Positions 11,757-24,792 are shown, counted from the stretch's first letter. The stretch: DNA of 64,000 bases from Bugula neritina (GCA_964035545.1 OZ037765.1:6708698-6772697); one strand, 5' to 3'. The notes: generated from the sequence alone by a model not told the origin. A program made the numbers and translations.

Positions 11757-13063
11757 ATGGAAAAGAGTTTGGAAAAGCACATGACGAATGTGTAAGTTAT
11801 TTACCATTTTCATGTTGGTTCTTTTTTAAATATATGTTTTTTAAAATGTTTTACTAATGGATATTGTTTCATTAAAACTTGACTATCATTCTTGATTTTT
11901 AACGAAAAAATATTTGTTAGTACAACTTTTAAAATAATATAAATAGTCTTTTTTGTGGTCAACAATTTATCAAGTTGTTTTTACTTCATTTTTATTAATA
12001 GTAACACTACTTATGTATCGTTTTAGACTGAATAATCATGGTGTTACAGGAATGATATGTGTTGATAAACATGGACTATGTTTAGGAGGTAATTTAATAT
12101 TAAGTTATATTAATGTTATAGCAATCTTTAAATTTTTTTCTGTTAATGTAAGTATTTAGTCGATCATTTGTATGATTTTAAGTGCTGATAATTTAATACA
12201 GTGTTTCCTTCATATTTCACTAAGAGGGAGGGAGCACTGTACATCATCTAAAAAACTTATAATTTTAGTTTGAAGCCATAATTTTCCCATAGAAAAACTT
12301 ATTGCCCTGAATTTGTAACTTGGCTATTTATTATTATCACAGGACTGTGTAAATCATATTGTGTCGAAAATCTCAAGTGAAAATATGTGAATTTTAGCTT
12401 AAATTTTATTTTCAACTTTCTAAAATCTAGTTGCTTCATTTTGCGGCCCAGAAACTTCTTATGTAATACTTATATCTGTTTCAACCAACTCGGTACATAT
12501 AAAAATTTCTACACTCAATTTGCTACTCTAAATACAATTTTTATGTTGCTACTATTGCCTCTGGAAATTATTCTGTTGGTCTATGTTTTTAACTTACTTC
12601 AATACTACCACATTTATCTTACCTTTTTGCTGTTTGAACCCCCCCTCCCCCCTGCGCAAAGTATGTTAGGGAAAAGTATATTATGGGGCTACAAATACAG
12701 TTCTGTTAGAACTGTATGTTGTTAGACACACATGTGTTATTTGTATGTTGTTGTAGTGAAGGGAAATGCTGACACAAAAGCTAGTGGATGTTTAGCTGCC
12801 ATATCGCAAGAAGCTGAAAAAATTATTCCCAATTTAGATACTCCCGTCGTATGCATAGAGTCTTCTTCCTCGTAAGTTTTACGAGCCAACATGAAATCAT
12901 TGGCTGATAAGGGAAGACAATCTTACAAAATCTATTGCAAAAATTATCACAGAAAAAATACAACAAAGAATTGTTATGTTTACTTTGATTTCGGATTTTT
13001 TTTAGGAACATTCTAATCAAGTCGCATGAGGACTGTACTACAGCTATCTACAAACATAACTGA
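11757..13063 (+). CDS. LAMTOR5: LAMTOR5 (HBXIP), Ragulator subunit
   Basis: Small roadblock-fold protein of the Ragulator complex, which anchors Rag GTPases to the lysosome for mTORC1 activation. Four very short coding exons: 11757-11791, 12027-12088, 12757-12871 and 13006-13063. Together they give 89 residues (human 91) with every junction in phase. Exon 1 encodes MEKSLEKHMTNV, which fits the N-terminal helix of the family. Exon 2 gives GVTGMICVDKHGLCLG, exon 3 ASGCLAAISQEAEKI and TPVVCIES, and exon 4 NILIKSHEDCTTAIYKHN before TGA. This order matches the human protein throughout (VGVLCTDSQGL, IPVVCLES, NIMIQKHDGITVAVHK). Each exon is below the size at which an open frame would be noticed. 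A polyadenylation signal lies at 13290-13295. Confidence 0.92.
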
Positions 13064-13289
13064 GTCCATTCTGATGCTTATGATGAGGCTTTGCTGTTCA
13101 TTGAACAACTCTGTTGCTTTGCACAATTTTCATTTTCTTATCAATTGGCAATACTTTATTTTTTATAAGTTGATATTTATTTTACATATTGTTTTAGCAA
13201 TGCTTAAAGTAAATAATATGTGAATTTAGTCATGTTTGAAATATTATTACACCTTCTATTAAGCAATACTATTCAAGGAACTGTAATGA

Positions 13290-13295
13290 AATAAA
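13290..13295 (+). promoter_or_regulatory. Candidate polyadenylation signal of LAMTOR5
   Basis: AATAAA lies 227 bases after the LAMTOR5 stop codon, followed by an AT-rich stretch. It is the first canonical hexamer I see in the 3' flank. AATAAA is frequent by chance in DNA of this composition. Confidence 0.4.
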
Positions 13296-14639
13296 TAATA
13301 CTAAACTATAAAAATGTTGGGTTGCTATGATTTTCAATTGTAGTTGGTGCATAATTGAATTTATGAATTATTTTCAATTGAAAAAAATAAACAATTTTTT
13401 ATGACTAAACAGCATGATATGCTATTAAGCATGCCACTAATTTCTTGGATCATTAGAAATTATAATATACGATGTTACCATACATGACATGGGCATGTCT
13501 AAATTATAAACTTAATGCTTATTATCTTATTGTCACTCACAAGTTTTGTGGTTAGAAATATGTATTCATAGTTATTTATGCACATATTTAACTTAAAAAT
13601 TCGCAGACATAAAATCCCAGTTTGTTTATTTCAGGTGTTTAGTTGTAGGTAACCAATGACGTTATCGTTTGGGTATTATGCGTCTTTCTCAGGTAAACTG
13701 AGTAAATAATAAGGATAGTTTTTAGGATTTAGAGTTGTTGCTTTTTTATTAGAAAGCAAAACTAATCAAATGACGCGCAGTGGACAATGGATATATCTTA
13801 ACCCCTTAGGCTGATGTTCTAGCCACAATATAAAGATTAGTTCTTTATGAAAGCGAAGTTATCTTCTCATCAACATACTTTCGAAAACGTTCATCGTATA
13901 ATAATTAATGTAACTGTTGAGTCACATGATAAACTTCAACATACTCGTACTGCACTTAATCTTATTTTTTATTTATCATTTACTTTCAAAGTATTGCCAT
14001 TAGATTAAAATGTTAAAATCGATTTATCGCTTTTTGGTTATTGTGACTTTAGGAGCGCATTAGTGAGTAACATAAGGTTAAGCTCAAGCTGAATCTTGCA
14101 ACAAATCACAATCACAATTGAATTTAACAATCTTGAATTATAAATTAATCAGTTAATGATTCATACTGATACAATCACAATGACAACGGTGAATGGTCAG
14201 AACTCATAATCATATCTGATATTTGTACCCACATTTCTAATAAAAATAGTCATAAATTAGTTTTGCTTTCAATTTTTGTTTATCAAGTTAATGATTTTGA
14301 TTATTATAATTATTTATATTAATATTATAATATTTATATTAATTATAATTATGATTATTATTTATTTTTAAAATTAAATTTAATGTCAATAACAAATTGA
14401 ATTGAAATTAAAAATTTATACCAAAGGTTAATTAATTTTATATTCAGATTTCAAGTTATTTATTAAGTATTTTATTTGATTACATTTACACTTACAGCAT
14501 AATAATATAATAAATATAATAATAATATCAATTAATGTTAATCTAAATCATCATAATAATAATGCTTAGCTCATGTAATGAAACGATTGTGAACATGATG
14601 ATCACTTGATAATCATAATGATTACTTTTAACTCCAGCT

Positions 14640-14720
14640 TAGTATAACTATTAGTAGTACTAATACCAATAGTAATAGTAATACTTATAGTTGTACTATT
14701 ACTATTAGTTATTACATTTA
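14640..14720. repeat. Degenerate AGT/ACT/AAT triplet tract
   Basis: A short tract of TAGTAGTACTAATACC-like triplets, of the same kind as 10805-11155 and 49930-50200. No coding or RNA feature is associated with it. Confidence 0.65.
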
Positions 14721-15765
14721 CTCTCAGTCTTTTACTGTTAGTCTTAGTAATAATATTTTATTAGCATGAAAATACTGTTGCTCATACTAGAAGTTGGTGA
14801 ATCAAAGTTTAAATTTGCTTCATTTGGTTTTTAGCTACTATAGAACTAAGAAAGTCTTTTCCGGGATAAATAGCTTTGTACTTAAAGAAAAAATGCTCAA
14901 TGAAAATGAAATAAAATAAAAATAATAGGCTTTTTAATCATGTTATTGCAAAGATGATTGATAATTATAATTAGATGACATTTAAACGTAGGTTATTTTT
15001 GTATTATACTTTATAAATAATCATATGAAACAAAGCATTTGTAAATAAATAGAACTGAATCTACCAACTTATTAATTTTATTGGAGCTGTTACTTGACCA
15101 ATTTTTATCTAATGGCTAATGCATGTAAATTTTTAAATAAGCATTACCTGTATTGACTTGATTGGAGAATTGCAAGCTTATCCAGACAGATTTGAGTTTA
15201 CAAAACCATTATTGACTTGGACCAGACTTGAAAATGCTTTGTCAAGAGCCATAGCTTTATTTAGCTAACTGTGAATCATCAAATTAAGTTAAACATATTC
15301 GCAATATTGCTGCAATATCAACTTTATTGCATAGTTAAATCTGAATCAAATTTTTAGACTTGCAGTTGTTATTCTAAGATACGTGATTTGATATTGTTAA
15401 TTAATATTATAATCATGTTGATGCTGAGATTTTGCTGCTATTGATCCTAATAGCACTGCAACTCCAACATTGAATAATGCAAGCTCATTATCTATTTTTA
15501 ATTTCACATTTAGTGCAACACTGTAAATAAAGCCTGCTAAGTAAGTGCTGATAAAAACAAGTTTAACTAGAATTAAAGTCAATCTGACTCAATTTGATGG
15601 TAAAATTAATTTTGATGTTTTGAAATGATTAATGATATCTTACTGATTGTAATACAAACATAATAAATGTAATAATGATATTACAAATAATATATAATTG
15701 TAATAACAATCATATTCTATGGACTTTTAACATTTGGTAGCAGAGTTATCAAACTGGAAGGCCTT

Positions 15766-15810
15766 TAATAATCATTGTCTTTAAGAAGAATACAAAGACA
15801 ATGATTATTA
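15766..15810. repeat. Perfect 17-bp inverted repeat (hairpin)
   Basis: TAATAATCATTGTCTTT (15766-15782) is exactly complementary to AAAGACAATGATTATTA (15794-15810), with an 11-base spacer. In an otherwise decayed intergenic region a perfect stem of this length is notable. It is shorter than a usual animal pre-miRNA stem. It may be the closed ends of a small transposon or a chance product of AT-rich sequence. Confidence 0.7.
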
Positions 15811-17240
15811 ATTATTTCAGCAAAAGTGGCAAAGTAAAAAAACTGTTGTAATGTGATGCCAGAACTAAATTTATAGTATTAAAACTAGAGCCAAAAATTT
15901 TTATGCTTGTTTATAATTTTAGTACTGTTCACTACCTGAACAGTTGACTAGCAGTACTTCATATAAATTGTCATAGATTTGACATCATACTAAAACAAAC
16001 TGATCAATTAAGATCAGCTAACATCTTTGGAAATTTCGTAATGGATAGTAAAGAAATTGATCCTAATTTTGCAGTGCTACAGTATGCTTGACCAACTGCA
16101 CATATTGCTCCAATACTTACATTGATTTTCAATTATAGCCCCTATTATGTAAGCTTTATCATTGATTATTTTGATATGATTCAGCTATGGCTAAATCACC
16201 CTTGTTTACTCTACCATTAAGCCAACCCCTACAATTTTCTGAAAACTCACTTGGTGAAACAATGCAAGGTCAATGATGCTATTCAATTTCAGATTTCACT
16301 GCTGGTTTTTCAATAAATTGTAACATAACTAAATTTATTTTCTCTTCTGCTTTCAAAGAATGTTTGATGTTTTCTTGCTTCAATAGTGAAAGGCTGTAGT
16401 TGCTAATAGTTGCTTCAATTTTGATAGTTACCAACGTGTCCACTTTTATGAGAAATGACTCTCCTAAAGACCTAAACTTTGATCCAGCTCTACAAAGTAA
16501 TAGTTTCTTTAAAAAATGTTTATCACAAATCAGCACATCTTTATCAACAATCTTTTAAATAAAACATTTAAACTGCTTAATGAGTATAGATTTAATCCAA
16601 TCCAAATTGTACATTACACATATATTCAAATTCAAATTTTGATAATTCATTTCTTTAATCATTTTTTGAACTTGGTTTTTCTAAACATAGCGATTTTTAA
16701 ACTGTAACAAAATATTATATAATATGTTATGCAAGACCAAAGTGTCCAAAAATATATTTTTTGTAGCATATTTATAGAATACTTTCCTTTTTCTATCCTA
16801 GAATTTGTTTTACTGTAGGAAATATTTATCTGCTAGATAGAGTACAGTCACAAGTAAGTGCACATGTACTTGGTGTAGCTCAGATAAGTTTTTGCCATGA
16901 AGCTGTTAATTATAACCCGTTTATCACCATAGAGTAGTTCATAGACACACACAGATCTTATCATAGCATGGAATCATAATCATGTGATTTTCATATGTGA
17001 AACTATTAGCAATGGCCAATTACTTACTTTACTGCATTTTGAAAAGCTGTAGCTAATGGAACTAACACTCAATGGAACTAACACTCAAGCCAACTTTTTA
17101 TGCTTAGAGTGACAGCAAAGTGGTTTCAGGAGAACACAATTCTCTCCACTACACAACAGTTTACCTGTGCATTTACGTAATTATGGTGATAGAATTCCCT
17201 AAGTGCTAAGTAAACAGATATGAGGGATGATATGCTTTAT

Positions 17241-17268
17241 CACGTGCTCTCTTAGCAGTGTCATGTGA
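17241..17268. promoter_or_regulatory. Paired E-boxes upstream of DRAM copy A
   Basis: CACGTG (17241-17246, in the context ATCACGTGCT) and TCATGTGA (17261-17268) lie 14 bases apart, about 0.9 kb before the start codon of copy A. TCAYGTGA-type sites are bound by MiT/TFE factors (TFEB, MITF), which drive lysosomal genes. The TCACATGA blocks preceding copies B-E are absent here, so this pair may be copy A's own equivalent. Function is inferred only. Confidence 0.4.
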
Positions 17269-18190
17269 TGACTTGTATGAGTGATAGGAAGGCCTTCTCA
17301 ATAAATATATTACTCTACGCTGTTGGAAATGGTGTGTAGTTTTAGTAGAAAATATTTTAGATAATTGATAATACCAATTCTAGTTTCTTACAAAAGTGAA
17401 ATAATTTTATAATGTCTTATTGGAATGGAAAGTTAAACTTGGTATGTTATCAATATATATTATTTATAATTAAATTAGCAATTAAATGATGATAAATTCA
17501 GTTGAGTCAACCAAAATCCAGTAATTATTATTTTACTTTTTGCTTCACCTTTTATTCAAAAGAATCTTAGTTATCTTTTTGCCTTGATTAAATTCATACC
17601 AAAGAGTTTTCAGTGGTGAAATTTTGCAGTAGTTATTGTCTTTGCATGATGTTTATTATGAGAACTAGCTTGTGTTCAAGCTCTATTTGTTACACATACG
17701 TTTTTTGGCTTTCATGCTGGATTTTTTTATAAGTAGGCTTTTCCTATCATAGCTAGCTAAACTCTTTGAAAATTTAAAGCTAGGCGCAATAACCCCAGGG
17801 TAAAGTACTGGGCTCTAGTGTTTTAGAAGGGCTAAAAATTTGTCTACTATCGGAGTATTTTATTGCATGTGTTTAAAGATTAACTGAAACATTTCAAATA
17901 TCAGAGATGCACGATATGGTATTTTTAGACAACCTATTGTTCTGCATCATATATGAAATTTTTAATACCGGATTATTAATTATGCAACTAATAGTACTGC
18001 AGCTGTGTTTTGTTGGTCGGCTCTATTTGATTCACAATTTTGTTAGCAGATTTCAACGGTTTGTTGAAATGTTTAATTTAGGATTTTATAAATTACTTAG
18101 TTAGGTTTTACCAGGTTACACACCACACAAACTACTTGTATAATACTGATATGGTTACAGGACGGAGAGGAAAATCACTCCTATGAGAAA

Positions 18191-21100
18191 ATGAGATCTG
18201 CACTGTGTTGGTTACCAATACTTCTTGCTATAGTGACGGTTATTTGCTTCAGTGTATCATATGTCTTTGCAGTTGTTAGAGGGGATATCAATGCATTCTG
18301 GCCCTATATCAGGTATAAACATGTGATTATAAAGTATATATAAGTATTAGTAGTAATATTGCAAGCTTACCAGTATAGAACTTACATTATATAAGTACAT
18401 ATTTCTCTCACAACTCAATTTAGCTGCTGCCTCTGTTGATACAACTTGCATTTTCTAAACAATACTTGGTCAACTTCATTAACTTTGTAAAACACTTGTA
18501 AAGTATTTTTCTTGGATGTGAACATTAACCTGTGACTGAAGAGTATTAAAAGTTGTGCTAATTGTAACACAGTTGTTGCAAAAATATGTTAGTTTGTGCA
18601 ACACTTAATAAAATCAGCCTAGCCGATATTGACAATGAAGTTTGTGAAACTCATTACACAGAAAACACCCAAACAGTTTTTTTTATATTTTTGAAGTTAG
18701 TAATGTAATGCAATTTTTATTCGCATTTAATGTAATGTTTTGATTTAAAGATATATAATTGACACTAAAGTTTATTTTCACATACGTTGGTTTGACAAAA
18801 TTTTGAAGACCAAAATTTACTTTAATTTCCCATATAATTGGGCAGGTGAAGAAGATTTTAAATTATATGTTTTAGTGATACTGGGGGCCAGGAACCTGAA
18901 AGTTGTTTATTTGGCCAATTGTTGAATTTTTCTGCATTTCTTGGTGAGTAAAGCTTATCTAAGCAAGTCATCCTCAAACTGATATCTATAATTTATCTCA
19001 ACAAATTTTATTTTTAAAATATTAAATCTAGAGTCTTGTAAATATTTCAGAATGAAGCTAGCAAAGGTATTTATAAGCACAATTTATAAACTTGTTTTCT
19101 AATAACATTTGCTTCACTGCTTAAACTTTCAACGCTATGAAGATAGAAACATTTTCCAGAAAGAATTTTTAGCACAGATTGTTAATCTATAATATATATG
19201 CAATCTTAATTCCAGGAAGACACAGGTGAATATTGCATCATATTTTACTTGTTTCTGTTATTTTCAGCTATGGCTACAATGTACGTTAGATTCAAGTTGG
19301 TTCAAGCATTTAACAATTATGACAGAAGCCTTAGGATATTGAATAAAGTGGCTCTGTTTATGGGTGCGCTGTCTAGTCTGGGCGTGTCTTTAGTAGCCAA
19401 CTTTCAGGTGAGCTGCCGTTAAAGATACAGGAAGTTAATAACTGCACATTTATTTAGTAGAACTATTATTAACATTTAATGAAGGATTTGCTACAACGGA
19501 TTCAACTTTGCTCAGTTATTCCAAGTGTAATGCCCAGCCATTTGTATGATATTCATATTCTACATTTTGGCTAATTTCAAAAAACGCTTAAAGATAAGGG
19601 AGTTTTCTTATAAATAGTTTGTTGAATGAATTAATAGTGTTAATGAAGACACAAATGTCAATCAGCCTAATGTATTACAGGACACTTACGTTGTAAGTGT
19701 ACATATGACTGGAGCATTTATGGCTTTTGGTATTGGAGTTGTCTACTGTTTCCTGCACACTGTTATCACGAGAAAAATGTATCCAATGTACAATAATAGG
19801 AGTATTTGGATTCTTAGATTTTTCATTTCTCTACTTGGACTCTTGTCTTTGATACTCAGTAAGTTAATTTTATACTTGAACAATTTCACTTTATAGTGGT
19901 AAGGTTTTGCAATTATTAATTTGTAGTAAAGAAGATCAAGTTGCAAATTATGTCACTGCTAAGATTGTAGCTTGCATTTAGATGTAGGCTCAAGTTTTCG
20001 TTATAAATAAACGCTATTTTTTTATTTGAGTTTTTCTTTTTAATCTTCCATATGAATAATTTTGTGTGTACAATATATAATTGAAGGCTTATGCAGTAAA
20101 ACTTGAAAACATGTTTAATATAAGCAATTTAGCAAAGTTTAAACCATTTAAATTTTAAATTACTTTTAAACAAAACACACGTAATTTAAACCAAAGTAGT
20201 CTACTCTGTAGCCTGAGAACTAAAGACCCTCTCAAGGTGATATTTTATGCAGCAACTACAGGTCAACAGGCTAGACCTATGAAAGTGATTATAACATCAT
20301 AAGCTAAATTTTTTTTCATTAGTATCACACTGAACTACTTCTTACAGTAAATCTTCAAATTAATTTGTTAAATCATAATTATTTATTATTGTTTTAATGA
20401 AATTACCAGCAATCAACTATATATTCACTGTTAGAGAGATTTAATATCACTTGATTATTGTGTTGTTATTTTTAACTTTATTTTTATTCACTGAGGGATA
20501 ATTTTATCAATTTCTATTAATTAAACCTAAAGCTGCAAAGAAGGTTTCTTTAATCTAATGCTCAATGCTTGTAGCTGCCCACCAATTTATATTTATCTGA
20601 ACTTTCAAATAAAAGTTGTATCTATTGACATGACCAAGTACTTTTGAGTCACTTAAAGTTGGCTTGAGTTGATTCAGTTCATTGGTTGACTTAATTTGAC
20701 TTAACTTTTTTGTCAAGACTATGATTCACCTTACCTTCACTTATTTAGTCCAAGACTTAGCTCGACTTGCTGTGCCTTTGACCAGGTTTTGTGACTGATA
20801 GATTTGTTCATATATAGAGGCATGTGTGTACTAATATTGTATGAGTAATATATTTTTAAAGCTTCACATATTTTCTTTACCATTAAATTTATTAACAAAT
20901 GCATAAAATATTTAAAATGTGGGCAGCTCATTGGATAATTTAAGCTAAATTGCTGGTTTGAATTACTCAAGTTTCACTGTATTATGGGTTTACTGTATAC
21001 AGTTTTGTAAATGTTTTTTTGCAGCGTTTGTATTTGCAAGTATTGCGAGTGCACAAGCTGGAAGTATTTCTCAAGTTACAGATTTCACTAAGAAATGGAA

Positions 21101-22042
21101 TGCAACAGAACCTGTAAGTTCTATTATATTTTTATAATTATTCCCTAAAAAAAGAAATTATTTCGTCAACTTCATATCTCTGCTAAGCAATTTGAGTAGT
21201 TTTAATTTAAGTAATTGTTATTCATTTTAAGATGCTCTTCACAGTAACAAGTATTGTTAATAATATAAAGAATATTATTTCCTAACAATTGGTATTTTCC
21301 ACTTCAATTTTTACATATTAGTGAACTGTTTTTAAAAAAGAGTTGGCATCTCACTGAAACTCCCAAGTAGTCATAGACCCAGTGAAACATTTTTAGTGAT
21401 AAACACAACTATGAAAAAAATTTTACAGACATTTTCTCTCTGCTATCTTGTTTTTTTATCTGAACTAATTTGGAATTACAAATTTTACAAATATTTTGTC
21501 CAAGTTGGAAGTAGAAATTCAAATGAAAATGAAATCAAATAATGTAGAATGGAATTGTGTTTTTTTATTTGTCCTCTTGACTGAATTTGTAAACAGTTCT
21601 AAATAGATTATACTGCATACAGCAGGAGTAGTTTATGTTACAATCCTACCCTACCAGATACCTATATGCGACTCTTATAGCTTCTCTTATTAATAAGTTT
21701 GATGAGATACCTGTAGACAAGATAGCATAATTTTATAAAGCAATATTTTACCCATCGACACTGCTATTGGTGAATTATTTTGAGTATTTTCCCATGGTAT
21801 CCTGTATCTATATATCATGTACATGTAGTACTTATATTATTCAGGGGTTTGACGAGCACATTGTCAGTACAATGAGTGAGTGGATGATAGGCGTAGCTTT
21901 CCTCTCTTTCTTCCTCACTTATGTCAAAGATTTCCAGAAGATTACAATAAGAATTTTACCAGAACTGCTGGTCTCACACTTGGATGAAACCCCCATAGTG
22001 TTCAACTCAGGGCCTACTGAACGAACTGGCCTACTGGCCTAA
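18191..22042 (+). CDS. DRAM2-like lysosomal membrane protein, tandem copy A
   Basis: Six-pass membrane protein of the DRAM/Frag1/Sfk1 family, whose vertebrate members sit in lysosomes and modulate autophagy. Coding exons: 18191-18312, 18876-18943, 19268-19407, 19681-19858, 21025-21113 and 21845-22042; 264 residues (human DRAM2 266). The start [11 protein letters not shown] is chosen because the sequence before it is not conserved as protein in copies C and D, and a TTACAG acceptor at 18155-18160 points to a 5' UTR exon. Seen: YISDTGGQEPESCLFG (loop 1), SLVANFQ at the end of membrane segment 3, a luminal NAT sequon in exon 5, and a 26-residue cytosolic tail ending ERTGLLA. ExxxLL there is an acidic dileucine lysosomal sorting signal, shared with human DRAM2 (ERTRLL). 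First and longest of the A-D group, it keeps the full loop after membrane segment 1. Confidence 0.9.
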
Positions 22043-23130
22043 GCTCACTCTTTTATGCTCTTATATTTGTGACTTTAAAAGCAGGAAACCAACAGTATAG
22101 ACTTTCCTTTAACTTGTGATCTAATACTATCTTTCTTTTATTGTAGTTATGTGAATGTGTTTATATATTATTCACACAGTCTATTCATTGAAGCATGCTG
22201 GTGATGTTTTTCCTAGTACACCCTTTAAAATTTTGCTATAATTTGATACTTTAAACTTCATGTAAATACACTGTATCAGCTGTGGGCAATTAGAAAAACT
22301 AAGATATTAAGGTTTTTATTTTTGTATTTTTGTTATGCATATATAAGGATGATAAAAACTATTTGGCAGTCATGAATATCCATTATTTTGTTGAAGTTCA
22401 ATAGTGACAAATTCATTGCTATATGATAATTTATTTGAATTATGCTTAAATGCAGACCTATTTAGATGTTAATGTGATTCTTCAAAGTCACATTAATACT
22501 GGTTGAGGATTGGGGTAATTGTCTATGCATGTTTCTATTTCATTGCCTTTGTTAAATTGTGATTCACTTTAACTTATATCATCAGTGGAGACAAAAACCT
22601 ACCTGTAACTGTCTAAATAACATACATATATTGCAGTTAATAAAACTGGCATTGCCAGCACTTTTACTAATTATAAATAATATCATGCAGCTTACCTGTA
22701 GACCTTTGTACTTGTGAGAGAATATAATGTAAGAATATAATAAATAATATAATGTCCATGGATATCCCTGAATTAAGAAAGTTCAGATTTGATATCTTTT
22801 AGCTTTTACCTGCACAATTTTCTGTAAGTAATAGTGAGGTTGGAACTTAAAGAGCAAAATATACCCAATTATTGCCAAAGAGGTTTTGCTCTCAATTACA
22901 AGTTATATTGATTATAGGCTTGAGCAGATTTAAATTGTTTCCTTTTGATACTTAGCCTTAAATCTTGCAACTCCTTTGTGCATATAATATGTGGATCCCC
23001 TCAATTTGCATTTGTTACTGGTTTTGAAGACTGCAGGTTATGCAATAAACTAAAACTTCCTCCTAATTCGATGGGTCTTTGTGCAAGCATAATACAAGTA
23101 AATTGATCAGCTGTGTTTATGACTAATTCC

Positions 23131-23467
23131 CAGTCACATGAGCTAGGCCTTGTATCTGTATATTGGGGATAAAGATTACAGCAGTTCAGTAGCAGCAGTC
23201 AGAAGGGAAGTGCGCTCTCTAACTGAAGCAGATTTCTTGCATTCAACAGTTTTTCTTGCCATTTTGTAAAACATACATTCTAGATTTAATATTCATCTAC
23301 ATATAATATCAAACCATTGTTTCAAGTCTCGTTTTTTCTGTTGACACTCACATTGTGATTGAATCTAAGTTCTGGTGTTGTGATTTGTATTCACGGTGGA
23401 GATTGATATCATAGGCCAGCAGGCTGGATACGAAGTATAAACTGTGATAGGCTGATCCGTTTTGCTG
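23131..23467 (+). promoter_or_regulatory. Candidate promoter and 5' UTR exon of copy B
   Basis: TCACATGA lies at 23134-23141, a TATA-like GTATATTGGGG about 25 bases on, then a strongly conserved stretch (TTCAGTAGCAGCAGTCAGAA, GAAGTGCGCTCTCTAACTGA). The block closes at a consensus splice donor, GCTG|GTAGGTTATC, with the exon side ending at 23467. An acceptor (TTACAG) sits just before the coding exon of copy B. Corresponding blocks are at 29901-30241, 39488-39845 and 45747-46114. Conservation and the donor-acceptor pair suggest promoter plus non-coding first exon. The transcription start is not visible. Confidence 0.45.
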
Positions 23468-23680
23468 GTAGGTTATCTTATCTGAACATTTCAAGTATGC
23501 ATCTTATTGTTACTTAATGTCTGTTTGTAAATTTTCCTGCTAGAATTTTAATTTATAGTTGAAGTTAAAGTTTTCATATTTATGTTTCGACAGCTGGGAA
23601 CAACAAAAGAAAACATACCACATTTGTTAACATTGGTCAGTTATACCAAATACAGCTACAATAAGTTTAATTACCTATTC

Positions 23681-23919
23681 CAGGGGTGGTCAACTAGGGG
23701 CCCCAGGGTCACCTGTGGCCCTAGCTTCGCCTATTTTTCAGTGGCCCTTTTGATGCTTAAGATAAGCAAACATGTTACATCTATTCTGATTAGCACAGTA
23801 CAAGTTTAGTAACAAATTACTTTATTATAATCAGATTTAATATGTGTAAAATCATGTGGCCCTTCATTTTGGCTGACCTCTGAACTTGGCCTTCATGCTG
23901 AAGAAGTTGCTCACTCCTG
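23681..23919. mobile_element. hAT-type MITE in spacer A-B
   Basis: Termini CAGGGGTGGTCAACTA and, inverted, CAGGAGTGAGCAACTT form imperfect inverted repeats of the hAT type. The flanks are 8-bp duplications, ACCTATTC (23673-23680) and GCCTATTC (23920-23927). Length is 239 bp and there is no coding capacity. Orthologous insertions occur at 30458-30695 and 40011-40255; the matching place after copy D (46285-46292) is empty. Confidence 0.85.
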
Positions 23920-24104
23920 GCCTATTCTATCTACTAATTTTCAGTAAACTTTAAATAAAATATTTAGGTTTGATCTCATATACAATAATTGGTATATTGT
24001 CATTTAAACTGAGCTTTTTTAAAGCTATTAAAATTACAAAACTAAAAATCAGCAACATGGTGGTTACATCCTAGAGCTGTAACCAAATTGAAAAACCTGA
24101 ATTA

Positions 24105-24112
24105 TCACATGA
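24105..24112 (+). promoter_or_regulatory. Second TCACATGA box, spacer A-B
   Basis: TCACATGA in the context CTGAATTATCACATGAGACT, about 0.45 kb upstream of the start codon of copy B. It is conserved at 30878-30885, 40445-40452 and 46485-46492. It matches the MiT/TFE M-box type of E-box. It would lie inside the inferred 5' UTR intron. Confidence 0.4.
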
Positions 24113-24565
24113 GACTATTGCGTCTTTCTTTGCAAGTTCTATTTATATTAATTATATTAATAAACACACGATGTACCCAAACTTTTAACAAAGTTTACTC
24201 AGACTAACAACAGAAGTGAACTTACTAGAAGTTTTAATAATGTTACATTAGCAGAGAATAGCAGAGATGCATGATTACATAGTATTTTTTCGAGCTGCCC
24301 TAATATAGAAAACCTGTATTGTTCTATGCATCATATATGCAATTTTTGATACTGTGTTATTAATTATGCAAATCTGCTGCTGTGCTTTGTAGATTGTCTC
24401 TATTCAATTAACATTCACATACTGTTGAAATCTTTAACGTACGTTTTATAAAGTATAGCCAGTTAGGTTTTACCAGGATATGTACTGAGGTTGCACACCA
24501 CACAAACTACTTGTATAATACTGATATGGTTACAGGACGGAGAGGAAAATCACTCCTATGAGAAA

Positions 24566-24792
24566 ATGAGATCTGCACTGTGTTGGTTACCAATACTTCT
24601 TGCTATAGTGACAGCTATTAGCTTCTATGTAGGAGAAGACATCTATCCATTATGGCCCTATATCAGGTATAAACATGTGATTGTAAGCTATATAAAATGT
24701 ATGCGCATATATATATGAATATCTGTATGCAATATATGCAGTATATACGTGTGTGTGCGTTTGTATTATATATGTCTATATATATACAATAT

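Larger units (their letters stand above)
13300..17900. other. Gene-poor intergenic DNA between LAMTOR5 and the DRAM array
   Basis: I found no exon with recognisable homology in this 4.6 kb. It holds ATT-rich low complexity near 14.3-14.55 kb, a triplet-type tract at 14640-14720, a perfect 17-bp hairpin at 15766-15810 and a pair of E-boxes at 17241-17268. Minus-strand frames at 15397-15582 and 16279-16536 have no family I recognise and no matching splice partners. The homology shared by the DRAM units starts at about 17.9 kb. Confidence 0.45.
22043..24565. other. Spacer A-B: 3' flank of copy A and 5' flank of copy B
   Basis: The spacer holds the 3' UTR of copy A, a conserved box block (23131-23467), a hAT-type MITE (23681-23919) and a second TCACATGA box (24105-24112). 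The same order recurs in spacers B-C and C-D, and without the MITE in D-E. No other gene seen. Confidence 0.75.

Noticed and set aside
15397-15582. Minus-strand 61-codon hydrophobic frame
   Set aside because: Isolated and AT-rich; hydrophobicity is expected from T-rich codons.
16279-16536. Minus-strand 85-codon frame in the gene-poor region
   Set aside because: Composition is not clearly random, but I recognise no domain, no start context and no splice partners. It could be a worn transposon piece; not enough to call.
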